This document shows positions 1 to 9,316 of a DNA stretch of 64,000 nt, piece by piece; position 1 is the first letter of the stretch; each line of letters begins with the position of its first letter. The DNA is taken from positions 310,001 through 374,000 of the forward strand of contig NZ_JAJFZL010000001.1 of the NCBI RefSeq assembly GCF_020733635.1, read 5' to 3'. The stretch comes from Nocardia spumae (GTDB taxonomy: Bacteria > Actinomycetota > Actinomycetes > Mycobacteriales > Mycobacteriaceae). The notes under the pieces were generated by a model, which saw nothing but the letters and a program-made list of their open reading frames with translations, was not told the DNA's origin and ran no database searches. A program made the translations under genes and the position numbers.

Positions 1-814
1 GTTCCGCGCGCTGCTCCGCGCTGGTGCCCGACACCGCCAGTGCCAGGCCGAAATTCGGACTTGCCGTGGCGCCGGCGCGGTAGTCGCTGCAGGCGCGCAA
101 CCAGCGGATCGGGCGTTTGGCGAACTCCGCCGGCGGCAGCGTGATCGCGTGCACACCGGTGTACAGCGGCAGCGCGAGCGCGAAGACCAGACCCATATCG
201 TGGAAGAACGGCAGCCAGTTCACCAACGGACGATGGTTGACCACCTCCAGGCTGCCCCGCAACTGATCCAGCGCCGCCCGCAGATTGGCGTGCGAGATCT
301 CCACGCCCGCCGGTGACGTGGTGGAGCCCGAGGTGTACTGCAGATAGGCGGGATGCGGGCCGATCCGATCCAGCACGACACTGTCGGAGCGGGCGTGCAC
401 ATCGACGGCGAGTAGTTCACCGAGCATCGGCAGGTCTTCGGTGTGGGGGAGGCGCGCGCCGTAGGAGACCAGGCTCAGGCGTGGGCGAGCGTCGTTCAGG
501 ATCGCGTGCAGCCGCTGTTCGTGACGGCCCGTCGTGACCGGAAACAGCGGCACCGCCGTGCGGGCACTGTAGAGACAGGCGAGAAATGCGATGACATAGT
601 CGAGGCCGTGCTCGCACAGAATCGCGACTCGATCGCCGGGTGCGGTGCGCTCGCGGATCGCGGCCGCCAGATCACCGGCGGCACTGTGCAACTCCGCCGT
701 CGACAGCGTCGCCCCGGTACATCTCCCACCCGGATAGGACAGTGCGGTGACCGCCGGATCGTCGGGGGCGAGTACGGCGCGGTCGGCGACGGCCGCCGCC
801 AGGACATCGATCAT
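1..814 (-). CDS. Fatty-acyl-AMP ligase (FAAL), 3' end missing
   Basis: Member of the adenylate-forming superfamily. FAALs activate a fatty acid as acyl-AMP and pass it to the phosphopantetheine arm of an ACP or polyketide synthase. The first 271 residues are visible and the reading frame leaves the window at base 1. The ATP-binding P-loop reads YTSGSTTSPAGVEISHANL, followed by the FAAL-type signature WLPFFHDMGLVFALALPLY. The FAAL-specific insertion and the C-terminal lid domain fall outside the window, so an ordinary acyl-CoA ligase is not formally excluded, but the WLPxxHDMGL signature favours FAAL. The ATG start overlaps the TGA stop of the upstream polyketide synthase (ATGA), which indicates translational coupling and a shared pathway. 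Confidence 0.85.
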   Translation of the reverse strand, partial: MIDVLAAAVADRAVLAPDDPAVTALSYPGGRCTGATLSTAELHSAAGDLAAAIRERTAPGDRVAILCEHGLDYVIAFLACLYSARTAVPLFPVTTGRHEQRLHAILNDARPRLSLVSYGARLPHTEDLPMLGELLAVDVHARSDSVVLDRIGPHPAYLQYTSGSTTSPAGVEISHANLRAALDQLRGSLEVVNHRPLVNWLPFFHDMGLVFALALPLYTGVHAITLPPAEFAKRPIRWLRACSDYRAGATASPNFGLALAVSGTSAEQRAE

Positions 815-3800
815 GGTGTCTCCTGCCGCGGCACCTTCACGGCGAGGGCTGCCGACAAAGCGGTGACGGAGGGGTTTTCGAACAGTTCGGTGGTCGCGAT
901 GCGGATCCCGAGCCGGCTCTCCAAGCGCCGGCGCAGATCGATGGCGAGCAGCGAGGAGAGGTCCAGAGTCGCGAAATCCGCGTTCGGATCGACGGATTCG
1001 ACCGGGCGGGCCAGCGTGCCCGCGACGGTGGCCCGCACGATTCGGTGGATATCGTCGCCGATCGGCGGCGTCGCCGACTCGGGCAGCGACTCGGGGCCGG
1101 CGACCGTATCGGCACCGGGACGGGCCGGGACCGCCGGTATCGAATCGGGGGACAGCACGGTCCGTAGCCTCGAGCCCACCGGGGACGTATCTCCGGTGGC
1201 GGTGTAGTCGAGCGCCAGCACGACCGACCGCGGGCGGCCGACCACCGCCGACAGCACGGCCAGACCCCGCGCGACATCGAACGGTGTGATTCCGGCATCG
1301 CGGAGATGGTCGGCACCGCCGGCCACGCGGGCCAGCCCCGAATCCCAACTGCCCCAGGCGATGCTGATCACCGGACGACCACGCGCCCCCCGTGCCGCAG
1401 CGTCCACCGCCGCATTCGCCGCCGCGTAGGCCGCCTGCCCGGGAGCGCCGAGCAGTCCGGTGGCCGAGGAGAACAGCAGGGTGAAGTCGATGGGATCGCA
1501 GGCGGTCAACGCCAGCAGGGAGATCGCCGCATCGACCTTCGGTTCGAAATTCCGGGCCAGTAATTCCGGTGTGACAGCGTCGAATTCGGCGTCCTGTAGC
1601 GTGCCGGCGGCGTGGATCAGGCCGCGGACGGTCGACCCGCAGGCCCGAATGTCGTTGAGCGCGTTGGCCAGATCGGCGCGGTCGGCGACATCGCAGCGCA
1701 CCACGACGACTCGATCCTCGGCGCCCTCGAGCAACGGCGGCAGCGGCCGGGGCGTGCGCGTCAGCACCACCACATCACGGGCATCCTGATCGAGCAGCCA
1801 GCGCACCGCCGCCGCTCCCAATGCTCCCAGCCCGCCGGTGACCACGTAGGTGCCTTCGGGTGAAATCGGGACGCTGGCGGGTTCCCCGCCCAGCGGACGG
1901 AAGCGGCGACTGTGGACGGTCGCTCCCTCGACACGCACCTCATCGGGACCGGACCGGCCGAGCACCAGATCACCCAGGACGCCGGGATCGTCCCCGTCCG
2001 ACCACACCAGGCGTATCGCCCGGCCCGACTCCAGCTGCACGCTGCGCACCAGGGCTGCGACCGCACTCTGTTCCGAGGTCGCCGGATCCCGCAGTACGAC
2101 TGTCACCGACGTGGTGGCGCGGGCCGCGACAGCGCGCTGCAGCACCTGCAGGGCCCGCCCGGTATCGGCGGCCGGTGCGGTACTGCCGTGGCGGTTTCCG
2201 GACGGCTGTGGCCAGACGAGCACGATCGCGGTATCGGCGTGCCCGGTGGCGGCCGCCTCCAGTAGTGCGGCGGCGGCGCCGGGTTCGCGGGCGACCCGCT
2301 GGGTCGGCACCCGGCGGTCGAGGACACGGGTCACGGCGGTGGCCAGATCCGATTCGCCGACCACGAGCGCGCGGGCGATGGGCGCATGCGCAACCGCGGG
2401 ACCCTCTTCCGTGATCGGAACCCAGTACTCCTCGCGGAGAATCGAGGCGGCCCACTCGGGTGCGGTCGCCACCGTGGGGTCGTAGGTCGCCGTTCGCGCC
2501 GAGGGTGCGAGCTGTGGAAACGGGATGGTGCCGATCGCTCGCGGGAGGTCGGCCGGCTGCTGCGCCGCGGCACCGGAAGTCCTTCCGGCGAATCGGATTC
2601 GCACACCGAGCAGGGCCACGGCCGGTGCGTCCTGCTGATCGAGTGCGATCACGTCGCAGACCAACTCGGTATCCGCGCGCTCCCGCACGACCGCGCAGGC
2701 CTCGGTGAGCAGGACCTGTGGGACATCGGAGATCCACACCGACCCGATGCCGATGGGCAGGGCCGGACCGTCGGGGGGCAGCAGATCCCGTGCCGCCGCG
2801 GCGATCAACTGCAGGCAGCCGTCGAGGGCGGCGGTCGTCACCGGAGTGGCGGTGAAAGCACCGACAGCCGCGGAGTTTCCGGCCCGGATGGTGCGCAGCA
2901 GGCGAAATCCGGGACCGTATTCGAGGCCGCGCCGTCGCAGATCCGAATAGAACCCGTCGACATCGACGGCCGGCCGGTCGGTGGCCGCGCGATGGTGATC
3001 GACCAGCCGCATCCAGGCCAGTATCTCGGCCGGAGTGGCCGCGGCGCCGACCCGGGCGGTGGCCACCGTCACCGGTCCGAGAACCACCCGTAGGTCGGCT
3101 CCGACCTGGTAGCCGACCTCCGCCAGGTCGGCGATATCCGTTCGCTCCGCGAGGGAGAAGTCCGCCAGCCGAGTCGTTCCCGGTACCGAATTCAGCAGTC
3201 GCCGTGCCCAATACACCGCAGGTACGGTGGGCACACCGTCCACCACGTGGTCGTCCAGCCGTTCGATCGCGGGGTCGGCGGCGGTACGGGTGAGCAGGGG
3301 GAAGGTCTTCCGCCGCCAGATACGCTCGAAGACCGGCTCGGCGGCCGGCCCCTGCACCGACCAGTCGACGGTCCGGCCCCGCACGTACATCGCGCCCACC
3401 GTGCGCAGCAGCGTGGTGGCCTCGCCGTCGCGATCGGCGGCCGGGAAGACCGCATCGGCCAGCTCCGGATATTCGCGCACCGCCGGGGCCAGCACCGGAT
3501 GCGGGGAGATCTCCACGATCGCGGTATAGCCGCGGTCCAGGGCGGCGTCGACGGCGGCATCCAATTCCACGGTTCCGCGCAGATTGTCGATCCAGTATCC
3601 GATATCCATGGCGTCGGATTCGATGATCGCGCCCGCACGTGCGGTGGAGAACACCGGAACGCGGGGCGTCCGGGGGACCGGCGGGCGCACGATGCGGGTG
3701 AAGTCGTCGAGCAGCGATTCCACCTGCGGGCTGTGCGCGGCGAAATCCACCGGCACCTGCCGGGTGTAGTAGCGCCGCCGCTCGGCCCGGCGCAGCAGCG

Positions 3801-5847
3801 TCTCCATATAGCGCGTGCTGCCCGAAACCACCACTGCGCGTGGACCGTTCACCGCGGCGACCGCGACCTCCGCGCGTAGCGGCTCGACCAGGCGCCGCGC
3901 CTGCTCCGGTGTCGCCTCGAGCAACGCCATGGTCCCCTGGCCATCGAGCCGGCCGAGCAGCCGCGCGCGTTCGGTGACCAGATGTGCGGCATCGCCCAGC
4001 GACAGCGCCCCGGCGGTCACGGCGGCGGCGATTTCGCCGAGACTGTGCCCGGTCACCCCATCGGGTTCGATCCCCCACGCCGCCAGCAGGCGCGCCAGGG
4101 CGACCTGATAGACGAACAACGCCGGTTGCACGGTGTCGGTGGCCGCCACGCTCTCGGAGAATCCGTGCCGCGGCGTCCACACCCGCGGGCCACCGGCGGC
4201 GACGACGGCATCGGTGGCCTCCGCCAGCGCCCGGGCGAATTCGGGATAGCGAGCCGCCAGCTCCCGGCCCATTCGGGCATGTTGCCCGCCCTGCCCGGAG
4301 AACAGGAACAACACCCGGCCACGCCGTCGGCCGCCGACGCCGAGTACGGCGGGTGCGGACCCGGATCCGCGAGCGAGGGTGCGCAGCGCATCGGCTGCCT
4401 CGTCGGCATCGTCGGCGAGTACCGCGCCCCGGATCGGTTGGGGCAGTGCGCGCCCGGCCCCGGCGAGCGCCGCCAACGGCAGCGCCTCGGCCGCCAGTTC
4501 ACACGCCCACCGATCGGCGGTGGCGCGCAGTTCGGCATCGTCGCGCCCGGTGAGGCCGATCAGCACCGGCGTCGCGAGATCGCGCACGGGCGCGGGCGCC
4601 GATTCCCGCACGACCACATGCGCGTTGGTGCCGCCGAATCCGAACGAGCTGACTCCCGCGCAGCGCAGCACACCCGGATCGGCGGTCCAGTCCATCGGTT
4701 CGGTGGGTACCCGCAATCCGCGCTCGGACAGCCGGAGCAGCGGATTCTCCCGCTGAAAGTTGATGGTGGGCACGATGATTCCGTGCCGCAGGCTCAGCGC
4801 GACCTTGGCCAGCCCGGTGACACCGGCCGCCGCCTCCAGGTGGCCGATATTCGCTTTGATCGAGCCGATGAACGGCTTCACCGCACCGTCGGCGGGACCC
4901 AGTGCCGTGGCCAGGGCGTCGACCTCCACGGCGTCGCCGACCGGAGTGCCGGTGCCGTGGCATTCGAAGTATCCCGCGGAGCGGATGTCGAGATCGGCCC
5001 GCGCCCAGGCCGCGCGGATGACCTGCTGCTGGGCACGCCCGTTGGGCGCGTACAGACCGTTCGACCGGCCATCGGAACCCACTGCGGCGCCGAGGATATC
5101 GGCGTAGCAGCGGTTGCCCTCGCGCTGCGCGTCGGCGGTGCGCTGCAGGACCAGCACGGTGGCGCCGTCGGCGCGCACATAGCCGTCGGCGGCGGCGTCG
5201 AACGGTTTGCATCGGCCGTCGGGTGCGAGAAAGCCGCCCTGGGCCAGATAGTGCGAAGTATGCGGCAGCAGTGCCAGATTCACCCCGCCGACGATGGCGA
5301 AGGGCACCGATTCGTCGGCCAGCAGCCGGATCGCGAGATCCACCGCCGCCAGCGACGACGAGCAGGCGCTGTCGAGAACCACACTGGGCCCGTGCAGATC
5401 CAGGGTGTAGGAGAGCCGATTGGCGATGATGCTCAGCGCCGAGCCGGTGACCGCGTAGGGCGCGTCCCGGCCGCCGGCGCCCAGGACGACGGCGCCGTGG
5501 TCGAATCCGCAGGCGCCGAACAGCACCGCCGCATTCGAGCCACCGAGGCGATATCCGATTCCGGCGTCGTCGATCGCCTCGACGGCCACCTCGAGGGCGA
5601 GCCGCTGCTGCGGATCCATCAGTGCCGCTTCGCGATCGGAGATCGCGAACCAGTCGTTGTCGAAGTCGGCGATCGCGGGCAGATAGCCGCCCCGGCCGGC
5701 GCCGTCGCGATCCGGCGGTGGCGCGCCGGTACCGTCGCGGCCCTCGATCAGCAGCCGCCACAACTCGTTCACCCCGGACGCGCCGGGAAGCCGGCAGCCG
5801 ATTCCGATGATCGAAATCGGCGGCATGCGATGTCCGGATATCGTCAT
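811..5847 (-). CDS. Type I polyketide synthase, KS-AT-DH-KR-ACP
   Basis: Single-module type I PKS of 1678 residues. The ketosynthase (about residues 9-430) has the active Cys in DSACSSSLA and the two His in ECHGTGTPVGD and KANIGHLEA. The acyltransferase (about 530-810) has the active Ser in GHSLG near residue 600. The dehydratase (about 860-1110) keeps HVVDGVPTVP and the DGCLQ acid. The ketoreductase (about 1330-1500) has TGGLGALG and the Tyr in AAYAAAN. A C-terminal carrier domain (about 1605-1670) has Ser in DLSSL. There is no enoylreductase, so a full cycle predicts an alpha,beta-unsaturated product unless a reductase acts in trans. ATGA overlaps join it to the ACP gene upstream and the FAAL gene downstream. 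I infer FAAL-primed lipid extension; the product cannot be read from the sequence. The frame remains open upstream of 5847, but conserved sequence and the overlap support this start. Confidence 0.93.
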   Translation of the reverse strand: MTISGHRMPPISIIGIGCRLPGASGVNELWRLLIEGRDGTGAPPPDRDGAGRGGYLPAIADFDNDWFAISDREAALMDPQQRLALEVAVEAIDDAGIGYRLGGSNAAVLFGACGFDHGAVVLGAGGRDAPYAVTGSALSIIANRLSYTLDLHGPSVVLDSACSSSLAAVDLAIRLLADESVPFAIVGGVNLALLPHTSHYLAQGGFLAPDGRCKPFDAAADGYVRADGATVLVLQRTADAQREGNRCYADILGAAVGSDGRSNGLYAPNGRAQQQVIRAAWARADLDIRSAGYFECHGTGTPVGDAVEVDALATALGPADGAVKPFIGSIKANIGHLEAAAGVTGLAKVALSLRHGIIVPTINFQRENPLLRLSERGLRVPTEPMDWTADPGVLRCAGVSSFGFGGTNAHVVVRESAPAPVRDLATPVLIGLTGRDDAELRATADRWACELAAEALPLAALAGAGRALPQPIRGAVLADDADEAADALRTLARGSGSAPAVLGVGGRRRGRVLFLFSGQGGQHARMGRELAARYPEFARALAEATDAVVAAGGPRVWTPRHGFSESVAATDTVQPALFVYQVALARLLAAWGIEPDGVTGHSLGEIAAAVTAGALSLGDAAHLVTERARLLGRLDGQGTMALLEATPEQARRLVEPLRAEVAVAAVNGPRAVVVSGSTRYMETLLRRAERRRYYTRQVPVDFAAHSPQVESLLDDFTRIVRPPVPRTPRVPVFSTARAGAIIESDAMDIGYWIDNLRGTVELDAAVDAALDRGYTAIVEISPHPVLAPAVREYPELADAVFPAADRDGEATTLLRTVGAMYVRGRTVDWSVQGPAAEPVFERIWRRKTFPLLTRTAADPAIERLDDHVVDGVPTVPAVYWARRLLNSVPGTTRLADFSLAERTDIADLAEVGYQVGADLRVVLGPVTVATARVGAAATPAEILAWMRLVDHHRAATDRPAVDVDGFYSDLRRRGLEYGPGFRLLRTIRAGNSAAVGAFTATPVTTAALDGCLQLIAAAARDLLPPDGPALPIGIGSVWISDVPQVLLTEACAVVRERADTELVCDVIALDQQDAPAVALLGVRIRFAGRTSGAAAQQPADLPRAIGTIPFPQLAPSARTATYDPTVATAPEWAASILREEYWVPITEEGPAVAHAPIARALVVGESDLATAVTRVLDRRVPTQRVAREPGAAAALLEAAATGHADTAIVLVWPQPSGNRHGSTAPAADTGRALQVLQRAVAARATTSVTVVLRDPATSEQSAVAALVRSVQLESGRAIRLVWSDGDDPGVLGDLVLGRSGPDEVRVEGATVHSRRFRPLGGEPASVPISPEGTYVVTGGLGALGAAAVRWLLDQDARDVVVLTRTPRPLPPLLEGAEDRVVVVRCDVADRADLANALNDIRACGSTVRGLIHAAGTLQDAEFDAVTPELLARNFEPKVDAAISLLALTACDPIDFTLLFSSATGLLGAPGQAAYAAANAAVDAAARGARGRPVISIAWGSWDSGLARVAGGADHLRDAGITPFDVARGLAVLSAVVGRPRSVVLALDYTATGDTSPVGSRLRTVLSPDSIPAVPARPGADTVAGPESLPESATPPIGDDIHRIVRATVAGTLARPVESVDPNADFATLDLSSLLAIDLRRRLESRLGIRIATTELFENPSVTALSAALAVKVPRQETP

Positions 5848-6092
5848 CGCAACTCGAGATGGTCGACGAGTCGGTCGATATCGGGGTGGTCGTAGAGATC
5901 GGTCAGCGAAATCTCCACGCCGAGTGCGTCTTCCAGAACGGCGGTGAGGCGGGCGAGCTGGGCGGAGGTCAACCCCAGATCGGTGAAAGGAACTGTGGCC
6001 GAGACTGATTCGGGTCCGGTGCCGAGCAACCGGGCGACCGCCGCCACTGCCGCATCCGTCATGGTGCCGATCCGCTCCCGGTGCCCCACCAC
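5844..6092 (-). CDS. Free-standing acyl carrier protein
   Basis: Small carrier protein of about 82 residues. The phosphopantetheine-attachment Ser lies in the motif LGLTSAQL and the helical pattern after it is typical of ACP. It is the first gene of an ACP-PKS-FAAL set. Its stop overlaps the PKS start, so it probably holds the FAAL-activated acyl starter or a chain intermediate for the synthase. I chose the GTG at 6092 (or the next GTG at 6089) because GGGGAGGAA lies just upstream. An ATG at 6062 would give a 72-residue protein and also has a GGGAG upstream. The exact N-terminus is therefore uncertain, while the ACP assignment is secure. Confidence 0.8.
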   Translation of the reverse strand: MVGHRERIGTMTDAAVAAVARLLGTGPESVSATVPFTDLGLTSAQLARLTAVLEDALGVEISLTDLYDHPDIDRLVDHLELR

Positions 6093-6195
6093 AACTTCCT
6101 CCCCGCATCCGGTGCTCACCCGCACGACGCCCGGGTTCGGATGCGATTATGCCGAGAACTCGACATCGGGTGAAGGGGCGACCGGCGCGGCGCGG

Positions 6196-6228
6196 GCGAG
6201 CCACGACCGTGCGTCGGCCGTGGCTCGC
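6196..6228 (-). terminator. Stem-loop between the NMO-family gene and the ACP gene
   Basis: Perfect 10-bp inverted repeat, GCGAGCCACG and CGTGGCTCGC, with a 13-base loop. It lies 20 bases past the stop of the flavoprotein gene and before the ACP gene. It fits a GC-rich actinobacterial terminator without a U tract, and it argues that the PKS set is transcribed separately from the upstream gene. Confidence 0.55.
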
Positions 6229-6247
6229 GTCGTCGCGACGTGGATCG

Positions 6248-7411
<1,164 letters not shown>

Positions 7412-7534
7412 TCATTTCCGGAAGTCTCGCGTTCGGAAGGTGTGACCGGACTGCCGGTGAAATGCCCTGGTTATGGCCCAATAATGACTGAATGTCGAGG
7501 TCCGTCGGTGAACCGGGATTCTCCTATGTAACCC

Positions 7535-7564
7535 TTGTCACGGGAAAAAGTTAGTTGCTATTCT
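7535..7564 (+). promoter_or_regulatory. Putative housekeeping promoter of the fadD5-like gene
   Basis: TTGTCA and TATTCT are separated by 18 bases, inside the 422-bp divergent gap between the NMO-family gene and the fadD5-like gene. The -10 element is 77 bases before the ATG. The match is by eye to the SigA-type consensus only. I saw no other structure in the gap. Confidence 0.35.
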
Positions 7565-7641
7565 CGCAGTTGGTTCAGCCGTCGACGACGCCATCGGGCC
7601 ATCCGGTGGGCGAACTGTGACGGGCCGAGAGGAGTTCCTGC

Positions 7642-9207
7642 ATGACCACCGGTGTCCAGACCGACGAACCGATCCGGTCGCGGCGCAATCACTGGAACAA
7701 CCAGATCGCCACCCATGCGCTGATGCGTCCGGACGCCGTGGCGCTCCGGTTCCGCGGGCAGGACACCACCTGGAAGCAGTTGCACGAGCGGTCCGGGAAA
7801 TTCGCCGACTCCCTGTCGCGTCGCGGCGTCGGCTTCGGCGACCGAGTGCTGATTCTGGCCCTCAACTACACCGAATACCTCGAGGCCGTCTTCGGTATCA
7901 ATGCCCTCGGCGCGATCGCGGTGCCGGTCAACTTCCGGCTCACTCCGCCCGAAGTCGCCTACATCGTGGCCGATTCCGGCGCCTCCGCCATCGTCACCGA
8001 CGCCCTGCTGCAGCCGCTGGCCACCGGCGTCATGGGGCAGAGCGAACAGCTGCGGACCTGCATCGTCATCGGCGGGACCACGGGTGAGGGGGTCATCGGC
8101 TACGACGACTTCCTGGCCGAGACCGGCGCCTCCCATGTGCCGCAGGACATTCCGGAGGACACTCCGGCGCTGATCATGTACACCTCGGGCACCACGGGCA
8201 GTCCCAAGGGCGCGATCCTGTCCTACGCCAATCTCAATGCCCAGGCGCTGACCTGCATCCGGGCGCTGAACGCGACGCCGGACAGCATCGGCTTCTGCAC
8301 CTCGCCGCTGTTCCACATCGCCGGATTGGGCAGTCTCGCACCGGCGTTCATGCTCGGCTCCAAGACCGTGCTGCATCCGCTCGGCGCGTTCGACGCCACC
8401 GAATTCCTCGATGCGATCGAGGCCGAACAGGCCACCACCGCCTTCTGCGTTCCCGCACAATGGCAGCTGATCTGTGAGGACCCGACCGTGAAGCAGCGCA
8501 AGCTGGCCTTGGAGACCCTCAGCTGGGGTGCGGCTCCGGCCTCGGAGACGGTGTTGCGGGCGATGGCCGAATGTTTCCCGGACGCACAGAATGTCGCGGT
8601 CTTCGGCCAGACCGAGATGTCGCCGATCACCTGTGTGCTCGAGGGAAAGGACGCGCTGCGCAAACTGGGCTCGGTCGGTCAGCCGATCCCGACGATCCAG
8701 ACCCGCGTCGTCGACGACGAGATGAACGATGTCGCCCCGGGGGAGATCGGTGAGATCGTCTACCGCGGCCCGACCATGATGCAGGGTTACTGGAACAAGC
8801 CCGAGGCGACCGCCGAGGCCTTCGCCGGCGGCTGGTTCCACTCCGGCGACCTGGTGCGCCAAGACGAGGAGGGCTTCGTCTGGGTGGTCGACCGCAAGAA
8901 GGACATGATCATCTCCGGCGGCGAGAACATCTACTGTGCCGAAGTGGAGAATGTGCTGTTCGCGCATCCGAAGATCCACGAGGCGGCGGTCGTCGGCCGT
9001 TCGCACGAGAAGTGGGGCGAGGTGCCGGTGGCCGTGGTCGCACTGCTCGACGGTGAAACGCTCACCCTCGAGGAGCTCTCGGCGTTCCTCAACGACAATC
9101 TCGCCCGGTACAAGCACCCGAAGGATCTGGTGATCGTGCCCGAGCTGCCGCGCAACGCCAGCGGCAAGGTCGTGAAGGTGCAGCTGCGCAAGGAGTACGC
9201 GGGCTGA
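7642..9207 (+). CDS. fadD5: Long-chain acyl-CoA ligase, FadD5-like
   Basis: AMP-dependent acyl-CoA synthetase of 521 residues. It activates fatty or other carboxylic acids as CoA thioesters through an acyl-adenylate. Motifs seen are the P-loop YTSGTTGSPKGAILSYANL, FGQTEMSP, YWNKPEATAEAFAGGWFHSG with the conserved GD after it, DRKKDMIISGGENIYCAEVE, and the C-terminal catalytic Lys in RNASGKVVKVQL. The sequence closely resembles mycobacterial FadD5 as I remember it, including the start region with NHWNNQIATHALMRPDA. In mycobacteria fadD5 lies beside an mce operon; no mce genes are present here. The ATG at 7642 is preceded by GAGAGGAG. It is monocistronic, with a strong hairpin after the stop. 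Confidence 0.85.
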   Translation: MTTGVQTDEPIRSRRNHWNNQIATHALMRPDAVALRFRGQDTTWKQLHERSGKFADSLSRRGVGFGDRVLILALNYTEYLEAVFGINALGAIAVPVNFRLTPPEVAYIVADSGASAIVTDALLQPLATGVMGQSEQLRTCIVIGGTTGEGVIGYDDFLAETGASHVPQDIPEDTPALIMYTSGTTGSPKGAILSYANLNAQALTCIRALNATPDSIGFCTSPLFHIAGLGSLAPAFMLGSKTVLHPLGAFDATEFLDAIEAEQATTAFCVPAQWQLICEDPTVKQRKLALETLSWGAAPASETVLRAMAECFPDAQNVAVFGQTEMSPITCVLEGKDALRKLGSVGQPIPTIQTRVVDDEMNDVAPGEIGEIVYRGPTMMQGYWNKPEATAEAFAGGWFHSGDLVRQDEEGFVWVVDRKKDMIISGGENIYCAEVENVLFAHPKIHEAAVVGRSHEKWGEVPVAVVALLDGETLTLEELSAFLNDNLARYKHPKDLVIVPELPRNASGKVVKVQLRKEYAG

Positions 9208-9264
9208 CTCGCTCCGCCCGGATCGGAGCCACTCGCGCGCACCACACGCGACACCGCTCCAGAC

Positions 9265-9293
9265 AGGGCCGCCGGGTTCCGCCCGGCGGCCCT
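9265..9293. terminator. Bidirectional terminator hairpin
   Basis: Perfect 12-bp stem, AGGGCCGCCGGG and CCCGGCGGCCCT, with a 5-base loop. It lies between the convergent stops of the fadD5-like gene (9207) and the membrane-protein gene (9317), so it can serve both. Confidence 0.75.
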
Positions 9294-9316
9294 CGCCGTC
9301 CCCGCTGCGCGCGGGA

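Noticed and set aside
3982..5895. Plus-strand open frame of 637 codons inside the PKS gene
   Set aside because: Shadow frame; no domain and the minus strand shows intact KS and AT motifs.
7558..9117. Minus-strand open frame opposite the fadD5-like gene
   Set aside because: Antisense shadow; the plus strand has all AMP-binding motifs and a good ribosome-binding site.
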